Of a DNA stretch of 64,000 nucleotides, positions 58,652 to 64,000 are shown piece after piece; the stretch's first letter is position 1, and each line of letters begins with the position of its first letter. The stretch is from Chitinophaga fulva (GTDB lineage Bacteria > Bacteroidota > Bacteroidia > Chitinophagales > Chitinophagaceae). The stretch covers positions 620,001-684,000 of the forward strand of contig NZ_JABBGC010000002.1 in the NCBI RefSeq assembly GCF_012927205.1, in the 5' to 3' direction. The translations under genes and the position numbers were made by a program. The notes beneath the pieces were generated by a model. It ran no database searches, had not been told where the DNA came from, and worked only from the letters and a program-made list of their open reading frames with translations.

Positions 58652-60952
58652 TTATCTTTTTATGGTGGATGATTTAATCTGGATGATCACACTTTTGGAT
58701 GCGGGCGTGTTGCTTTTATCGGCCACTGTGCCCACCGGCACCAGCACATTGGTTTCGGGGAAGTAGGTGGCGGTGCATCTTGCCGGGATATCATACGCCA
58801 CGATGATAAATCCGGGCGCCACCCGTTCCGTTTGTCCGTGATAGTTATAGAGGTCTACTACCTGTCCTGCTGTAAACCCTGCACGGGCGATATCTTCCTG
58901 GTTCATGAAAATGACTCTCCGTTCATGATGTACTCCCCGGTAGCGGTCATCCAGCCCATAGATGGTAGTATTGAACTGATCGTGGCTGCGGATGGTCATC
59001 ATCAGGTATTCTTCCGGGCGAAGCGGCATTTCCGTTACGGGCGCCACATTAAAATTGGCTTTGCCGGTGTTGGTGTTGAACTGGCCGGTCCTGGAGCCAT
59101 TAGGCAGATAAAATCCGCCGGGGTGGCGTACGCGTTTGTTATAGTCATCGAATCCGGGGATGACTTTTTCTATGGCATCGCGGATATGATCGTAATGTTG
59201 GGTGTATTGCTGCCACGGCACTTTGCTTTGTGTGCCGAGTATGGCCTGCGCCATTTCGCAGACGATCACCGGTTCGCTTTTCAGATGTTCAGAGATAGGA
59301 TGCAGATTGCCTTTAGACATCTGCACTACGCCCATGGAGTTTTCGCAGGTCACAAACTGCGCCTGCTGTTGTTGTATGTCTTTGTCGCTGCGGCCGAAGC
59401 ACGGCAGTATCAGGGCTTCGCGGCCGTGAACGAGATGGCTTCTGTTCAGTTTCGTAGATACGTGCACGGTAAGCCGGCAATTACGCAGGGCCTGTGCGGT
59501 GTATGCGGTGTCCGGTGTGGCCGAGAGGAAGTTGCCGCCCATGGCGATGAACACTTTGGCATCGCCGCGGTGCATGGCATGGATGGCATCTACCACATCG
59601 TAGCCATGTTTATAAGGTGGTTTAAAGCCGTATACGGTTTCCAGTTTTTGCAACAGGGCGTTGGCCGGTTTTTCGTATATGCCCATGGTCCTGTCGCCCT
59701 GTACGTTGCTATGGCCCCTTACCGGGCAGGTGCCGGCGCCGGGCTTGCCGATGCTGCCTTTGAGCAGCAGCAGGTTGACGATCTCCCGGATAGTGTCAAC
59801 AGCATTTTTATGTTGGGTGAGCCCCATGGCCCAGCAGGCAATGATCTTTTGTTTATGCATCAGCGCGGCGGCGGCCTGTCGCAGCTGTTCTTCCGTGATG
59901 CCGCAGGCGGCGGAAAGATCGCTCAACCGGTGTTGCCGCAGATGCGTGATGTACTCGTCATACCCGGTGGTATTGTTGCCGATAAATGATTGGTCAAATA
60001 CGGTACCCGGATTTTTCTCTTCTTCTTCCAGCAGTAGGAGGGCCAGTGCTTTCAGCAAGGCCATGTCACCATTGATCTTTACTTGCAGGAAGATATCGGT
60101 GAGATGGGTTTTTACCTGCAGTATTCCTTTTACGGTCTGCGGATTGAGGAAATTGAGCAACCCCGTTTCCTTCAGTGGGTTCACGGCGATGATGGTAGCG
60201 CCATTGGCTTTGGCTTTTTGCAGGGCGGTGAGCATGCGCGGGTGATTGGTGCCAGGGTTCTGGCCCAGGATAACGATCACTTCTGCCTGATGTACATCCT
60301 CAAGGGTAACAGACCCCTTACCGATGCCCACTGCTTCGCCGAGGGCCACGCCACTGGATTCATGGCACATATTGGAGCAGTCGGGAAGGTTGTTGGTACC
60401 ATATTCCCTTACCATCAGCTGGTAAAGAAATGCGGCTTCATTGCTGGTACGGCCGGAAGTATAAAATACGGCCTCGTCAGGAGTGCTCAGTTGCTGCAGC
60501 TGCCCGGCTATTGTGCGATAGGCTTCTTCCCACGATACCGGCGTATAATGGGTAGCGCCGGGAGCGAGGTACATGGGCTGTGCTATCCTTCCTTTTTTAC
60601 CGATTTCATAGTCTGAGAGTGCACCAAGGGAAGCTATACTGTTGGCCGCAAAGAACGCAGGGTCCAGTTTGCGGGTAGTGGCTTCTTCTGCAATGGCTTT
60701 GGCGCCGTTTTCGCAATATTCAGCAATAGGGGAGCGCTCATCATCGGGGTCGGGCCAGGCGCAGCCGGGACAGTCAAAGCCATCCTTCTGGTTCAGCTCC
60801 AGCAGTGCTTTCACGGCCCTGAACGCATTCATTGCCTCCAGGACATGTTTCATGCTGGAAACGACCCCAGGGACGCCGGCAGCCACCGTGGCTGGTTTAG
60901 TGAGTTTAAGCCCGGTGAATCTGACCGGAGTTAACTCAGTATGTAACGCCAT
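58652..60952 (-). CDS. FdhF/YdeP-family molybdopterin oxidoreductase
   Basis: Molybdenum-cofactor enzyme of 766 residues of the YdeP group, related to formate dehydrogenase. The N-terminal CPGCAWPDPD (C61, C64) matches the family. Mo-cofactor segments include TSGRTSNEAAFLYQLMVREY, SNMCHESSGVALGEAVGIGK and ILGQNPGTNHPRML, with INGDMALLKALALLLLEE in the core. The C-terminal molydopterin dinucleotide-binding domain (about 640-766) has YLMMTIRSHDQFNTTIYG. There is no selenocysteine. The substrate is uncertain; formate is not proven. The fdhD gene needed to mature it lies just upstream. Confidence 0.93.
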   Translation of the reverse strand: MALHTELTPVRFTGLKLTKPATVAAGVPGVVSSMKHVLEAMNAFRAVKALLELNQKDGFDCPGCAWPDPDDERSPIAEYCENGAKAIAEEATTRKLDPAFFAANSIASLGALSDYEIGKKGRIAQPMYLAPGATHYTPVSWEEAYRTIAGQLQQLSTPDEAVFYTSGRTSNEAAFLYQLMVREYGTNNLPDCSNMCHESSGVALGEAVGIGKGSVTLEDVHQAEVIVILGQNPGTNHPRMLTALQKAKANGATIIAVNPLKETGLLNFLNPQTVKGILQVKTHLTDIFLQVKINGDMALLKALALLLLEEEEKNPGTVFDQSFIGNNTTGYDEYITHLRQHRLSDLSAACGITEEQLRQAAAALMHKQKIIACWAMGLTQHKNAVDTIREIVNLLLLKGSIGKPGAGTCPVRGHSNVQGDRTMGIYEKPANALLQKLETVYGFKPPYKHGYDVVDAIHAMHRGDAKVFIAMGGNFLSATPDTAYTAQALRNCRLTVHVSTKLNRSHLVHGREALILPCFGRSDKDIQQQQAQFVTCENSMGVVQMSKGNLHPISEHLKSEPVIVCEMAQAILGTQSKVPWQQYTQHYDHIRDAIEKVIPGFDDYNKRVRHPGGFYLPNGSRTGQFNTNTGKANFNVAPVTEMPLRPEEYLMMTIRSHDQFNTTIYGLDDRYRGVHHERRVIFMNQEDIARAGFTAGQVVDLYNYHGQTERVAPGFIIVAYDIPARCTATYFPETNVLVPVGTVADKSNTPASKSVIIQIKSSTIKR

Positions 60953-61056
60953 ATAATTTCATGATTTTTAGCCCGGTGAGGCACATAAATTTATCCGGCA
61001 ATCTACGTATTTATCTTTGTTCTCCGCCGGATCAACCGTTATCTTGTTTACCTGCA

Positions 61057-61857
61057 CTATGTGTACTGATTATACCGGTCTTCCTTCAAAAATCCGATCA
61101 GGGTGATGTTCCATTCAGCGGCCATCTTTACGGCCATGCTGGAAGGCGCGCCAATGGCGGCGATCATGGGAATACCGGCCATCGCTGCTTTTTGGATCAG
61201 TTCAAAACCAGCCCTGCCACTCAGGAGCAACAGGCTTTGTTGCAGCGGTAGTTCTTGTACAAGTGCTGCACCGATGATTTTGTCGACGGCATTATGGCGA
61301 CCTATATCTTCACGCAGCAGCTGTATCTGACCATTGTCATCTACCAGTGCGGCGGCATGAAGGCCTCCGGTATATTGGAAAAGCGCCTGTTGCGCCCGCA
61401 GCTGTTCCGGTAGTTGTGAAATCCATTTGCCGGGAATACGCCGGGCAGCCTGACTAACGTTAACGCCAGTATGAATATTTTCAATGGAAGATTTGCCGCA
61501 CATGCCACAAGCGGCGGTGGCCTGAAAATGACGCTGGCTTTTATCGAGGAAGGGCACTATCTGTTCTTTCAGTGCAACGGTAGCCAGGCTGCCACCGGGC
61601 GTTTCGGCCAGTGTTACTTGTTTCACAGCGGCTGCACCGGGAATAATACCTTCGGTAAACAGAAAGCCGGTGGCCAGCTCTTCGTCCTGCCCCGGTGTAC
61701 GCATGGTCACAGCAACGTTCTGTTGCCGGCGGTTATGGGTAGGACCATATTCCAGTCTTATTTCCAACGGTTCTTCTGCTGCCAGGATATCTTCGGTATC
61801 AGTTTCTCCTGCGGCGGTGACTTTTTTTATACGGGTGTGAACAACAGCATTAGTCAT
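61057..61857 (-). CDS. fdhD: formate dehydrogenase accessory sulfurtransferase FdhD
   Basis: Sulfurtransferase of 266 residues that sulfurates the molybdenum cofactor of formate dehydrogenase-type enzymes. The CxxC motif is at C117 and C120 (AACGMCGKSSIEN), as in the E. coli protein. RTPGQDEELATGFLFTEGI, the HAAALVDDNGQIQLLREDIG segment and RHNAVDKIIGAAL all fit. It is 104 bp upstream of the molybdoenzyme gene and 8 bp downstream of the MDR reductase gene. Confidence 0.96.
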   Translation of the reverse strand: MTNAVVHTRIKKVTAAGETDTEDILAAEEPLEIRLEYGPTHNRRQQNVAVTMRTPGQDEELATGFLFTEGIIPGAAAVKQVTLAETPGGSLATVALKEQIVPFLDKSQRHFQATAACGMCGKSSIENIHTGVNVSQAARRIPGKWISQLPEQLRAQQALFQYTGGLHAAALVDDNGQIQLLREDIGRHNAVDKIIGAALVQELPLQQSLLLLSGRAGFELIQKAAMAGIPMIAAIGAPSSMAVKMAAEWNITLIGFLKEDRYNQYT

Positions 61858-61865
61858 GCTTAAAA

Positions 61866-62876
61866 TTACACTTTCACGATCATCTTACCACTGTTTTGAC
61901 CGGAAAATAATCCCAGCAGTGCGGTAGGTAGCTGGTCAAATCCTTCGATAACGGTTTCAGTATATTTTATTTTGCCGGCACGGATCCATTCGCCCAGCTG
62001 CTGCATGCCTTCCATGTAGCGATGGGCGTAGTTGCCGATGGTAAATCCCTGCATCAGGACACTGAACTTGATGAGCGTGGGCTGTATCCGGGGGCCCATG
62101 GGCACGTCGGTACTGTTGTATAAGGCAATCTGTCCGCACACGGGGATGCGGGCGAAGAAGTTCAGGTGTTCCATCACGGCATCGGAAATATCGCCGCCCA
62201 CATTGTCGAAGTAGATATCTACGCCGTTGGGACAGGCAGCAGCCACGGCCGTGCCCAGGTGGGTATTGCCCTTATAGTTGATGGCTGCATCGAAATTAAA
62301 GTCACTGGTGAGCAACTTTACTTTTTCCTCACCCCCGGCGATACCTACCACACGGCATCCCTGTAATTTGGCTATCTGCCCGGCCACCAGTCCCACCGCG
62401 CCGGCAGCACCAGAAATAACTACTGTTTCACCGGACTTGGGCTTGCCGATGTCCATCAGGCCAAAGTAGGCGGTCAGTCCGGGCATGCCCAATACGCCCA
62501 GGTAATAGGTAGGCGGAATACTGCTGTCTATCTTGCGCAGGTGGTCACCGGAGAAAAGGATACCGGTGGCCCAGGGGAAGAAATTTTTACCGCCGCCGGG
62601 CATTACCAGGTCGCCGGCAGAGAACCGGGCATCTTTGCTTTCCACTACGGTAGCCACGCCGCCGCTTTCTATCGGTTCCTGCACTTTGAAAGGGGGGATA
62701 TAGGAACGGGCATCGTTCATGCGGCCGCGCATATAGGGATCTACGGAGAAATAAAGCGGTTGGAGCAATACTTCGCCCTCCGCAGGGGCGGGAAGTTCCA
62801 CGCTCACCGTTTTAAAAGTATCGGGAGATGGCAGGCCTTCGGGCCGTTCGTTCAAAAGGATCTGTTGTATTTTCAT
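61866..62876 (-). CDS. NADP-dependent medium-chain reductase (zinc-independent MDR)
   Basis: Oxidoreductase of 336 residues of the leukotriene-B4-dehydrogenase/CurA type, reducing activated double bonds with NADPH. The N-terminal catalytic part shows YFSVDPYMRGRMNDARSYIP. The cofactor domain shows ETVVISGAAGAVGLVAGQIA with the glycine motif, and DIYFDNVGGDISDAVMEHL. There are no zinc ligands. The ATG at 62874-62876 (MKIQQILLNERP) is the family start. It is the first gene of a leftward operon with fdhD. Confidence 0.93.
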   Translation of the reverse strand: MKIQQILLNERPEGLPSPDTFKTVSVELPAPAEGEVLLQPLYFSVDPYMRGRMNDARSYIPPFKVQEPIESGGVATVVESKDARFSAGDLVMPGGGKNFFPWATGILFSGDHLRKIDSSIPPTYYLGVLGMPGLTAYFGLMDIGKPKSGETVVISGAAGAVGLVAGQIAKLQGCRVVGIAGGEEKVKLLTSDFNFDAAINYKGNTHLGTAVAAACPNGVDIYFDNVGGDISDAVMEHLNFFARIPVCGQIALYNSTDVPMGPRIQPTLIKFSVLMQGFTIGNYAHRYMEGMQQLGEWIRAGKIKYTETVIEGFDQLPTALLGLFSGQNSGKMIVKV

Positions 62877-63021
62877 GAAAACCGGTTTACTGGTATATTT
62901 TGTCTTAACGGGCAAAAACAACTTTTGTTTAATGATGTTTTTCAATATAAGTCACCTGATGGGAATTATCAGGTAATAATGTATTTTAGGGCCGTAATTA
63001 ACCACTAAACCCTAACTGTCT

Positions 63022-63885
63022 ATGCGTTTGGATGATGAAAGATTAAGTGACAATGTCGAGAAGCGTTCCGGAGGCGGAAAGCGCACGTTGATTGGCGGCG
63101 GTATCGGCGGCATCATCGTTATTGTGCTGGCACTGTTGTTTAAACAAGACCCCAACCAGGTAAACCAGGTACTGCAACAGGTGCAGGGACCCGGTGGCAC
63201 CGAAAAAGTAGAGAAGCTGAGCAAAGAGAATGCTTCTGCTATTGAATTGTTTTCTTCCAAAGTTCTGGCCAGTACAGAAGATGTATGGACCGACGAATTT
63301 AAGCGGCTCCATATGCAATATGAGCGCCCTAAAATGGTCCTGTTCGAAGACGCCACCACATCCGGTTGCGGTTCCGCCGAATCAGCCATGGGCCCGTTCT
63401 ATTGCCCGGCCGACCGGATGGTGTACCTGGATGCCACTTTCTTTAAGGAACTGGAAGACCGCTTCGGGGTAAAAGGCGATTTTGCCAAAGCCTATGTGAT
63501 TGCACATGAAGTAGGCCATCACGTACAGAACCTGCTCGGTATCAGCCGCCAGGTACAGGCTGCACGGAGCAGGCTGAGCGAAGCGGAATACAATAAGCTC
63601 TCCGTGAAACTGGAGCTGCAGGCCGACTTTCTCGCGGGATTATGGGCAAACCATGCACAACAGATGCGCAAGATCCTCGAATCAGGGGACATTGAATCGG
63701 GCCTGAATGCAGCCAGCGCTGTAGGCGATGATAAATTACAGGAAGCTGCCACCGGCCGCGTGGTACCAGATGCCTTTACACATGGTACCTCTCAGCAAAG
63801 GATGTTCTGGTTCAAAAAAGGATACGATTCGGGTGATCTCTCGCAGGGTGATACCGGTATCGGATTGGGACAAGCAGGACGATAA
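63022..63885 (+). CDS. neutral zinc metallopeptidase (YpfJ family)
   Basis: Membrane-anchored protein of 287 residues of the YpfJ/KPN_02809 family. There is a short cytoplasmic start (MRLDDERLSDNVEKRSGGGK), one transmembrane helix at about 28-43 (GGGIGGIIVIVLALLF) and a peptidase domain. The zinc-binding HExxH is H162-E163-V-G-H166 (AHEVGHH), and the downstream LELQADFLAGLW helix offers the third ligand. CGSAESAMGPFYCPADRMVY is a family hallmark. The substrate is unknown. Monocistronic, closed by a perfect bidirectional terminator. Confidence 0.95.
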   Translation: MRLDDERLSDNVEKRSGGGKRTLIGGGIGGIIVIVLALLFKQDPNQVNQVLQQVQGPGGTEKVEKLSKENASAIELFSSKVLASTEDVWTDEFKRLHMQYERPKMVLFEDATTSGCGSAESAMGPFYCPADRMVYLDATFFKELEDRFGVKGDFAKAYVIAHEVGHHVQNLLGISRQVQAARSRLSEAEYNKLSVKLELQADFLAGLWANHAQQMRKILESGDIESGLNAASAVGDDKLQEAATGRVVPDAFTHGTSQQRMFWFKKGYDSGDLSQGDTGIGLGQAGR

Positions 63886-63906
63886 TCCAAACATTATATA
63901 AAATAC

Positions 63907-63940
63907 AAAATAGCCCGGGACTTAAGTCCCGGGCTATTTT
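63907..63940. terminator. perfect bidirectional terminator
   Basis: 34-bp exact palindrome (AAAATAGCCCGGGACTT and its complement), 21 bp past the YpfJ gene stop and just before the stop of a leftward gene. Confidence 0.9.
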
Positions 63941-63941
63941 G

Positions 63942-64000
63942 TTATAACTCCAGCATTTCTTTTGCCAGCGTGATCATGTGCTCATCGCCGGTGTATTTGC
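63942..64000 (-). CDS. C-terminal end of an unidentified leftward gene
   Basis: An open frame from the window edge to a TAA at 63942-63944 encodes KYTGDEHMITLAKEMLEL. Its end next to a terminator suggests a true gene tail. Too short to assign a family. Confidence 0.5.
   Translation of the reverse strand, partial: KYTGDEHMITLAKEMLEL

Noticed and set aside
58832..59989. 385-codon open frame antisense to the molybdoenzyme gene
   Set aside because: It lies wholly inside a well-conserved gene and shows no recognisable protein features or promoter.
1..64000. tRNA, rRNA, prophage, insertion sequence or toxin-antitoxin genes
   Set aside because: Intergenic regions were read for cloverleaf, rRNA, transposase and small paired ORF patterns and none was convincing.

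Overview
This 64-kb window reads as chromosomal core of a member of the Bacteroidota, most likely Chitinophagaceae and plausibly Chitinophaga. The evidence is the set of lineage-typical families (DUF4252 pairs, the BT_3928-type DoxX protein, DUF6660, the OMP_b-brl_3 outer-membrane receptor, DUF1599), the folP-cdaA gene pair, the recF/DUF721 pair, and Bacteroidota -7 promoter elements (TAnnTTTG) upstream of many genes. The genus is an inference; no rRNA or tRNA gene was seen. There is no prophage, integrative element, CRISPR array or insertion sequence with a transposase gene. The accessory-looking content is a set of non-coding repeats.

Layout. 1-2.6 kb: a leftward cassette of a small Cys/Asp-rich protein, a multi-pass membrane protein, a NarL-type histidine kinase and its response regulator (cut by the window edge). 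2.9-8.3 kb: a carboxypeptidase-regulatory-like protein, XerD and pyruvate carboxylase. 8.6-11.2 kb: ndk, a DHH phosphoesterase and an FKBP lipoprotein. 11.5-16.6 kb: a DCC thiol oxidoreductase, the diadenylate cyclase/dihydropteroate synthase operon, DUF1599, BT_3928 and a lone OppB-type permease. 16.7-18.8 kb: an ECF sigma factor, a putative anti-sigma factor and two DUF4252 proteins. 18.8-25.9 kb: DciA-like DUF721, recF, pdhA, TPR, ribH, a CCG-domain protein, an EVE protein, a DUF4349 lipoprotein and a sirtuin. 26-31.8 kb: a saccharopine-dehydrogenase-like enzyme, gyrA and a TPR protein. 32.4-35.8 kb: a small Ala/Lys-rich exported protein, a hybrid histidine kinase and a LytTR regulator. 35.9-41.9 kb: a divalent-metal RND efflux operon preceded by a Cys-rich DUF6660 protein. 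42-50.7 kb: mixed housekeeping (DUF6265, an APH kinase, endonuclease V, DUF763, MgtC, lipoproteins, an ABC exporter, a thioesterase). 50.8-58 kb: an OMP receptor, DUF695-RraB, DUF1328, a BamA-like protein and a nitronate monooxygenase. 58.1-62.9 kb: a leftward operon of MDR reductase, FdhD, a YdeP/FdhF molybdoenzyme and a glycolipid-binding protein. 63-64 kb: a YpfJ metallopeptidase and the tail of an unidentified gene.

The most unusual structure is non-coding. Three copies (about 175-203 bp) of a composite inverted-repeat element lie at 11.3, 32.1 and 57.9 kb. Each is capped at both ends by a 20-bp palindrome, and two copies can be aligned across their whole core. Short direct repeats follow each copy on its right; in one case they form a clean 19-bp minisatellite. 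These look like REP/BIME or MITE elements mobilised in trans. A second kind is long inverted repeats built of AT-rich words at 19.1-19.3, 22.4 and 24.2 kb. Among proteins, the notable ones are a cysteine-free sirtuin that lacks the zinc-binding residues, a GyrA with alanine at the classical quinolone Ser83 position, and the four-gene signalling cassette at the left end.
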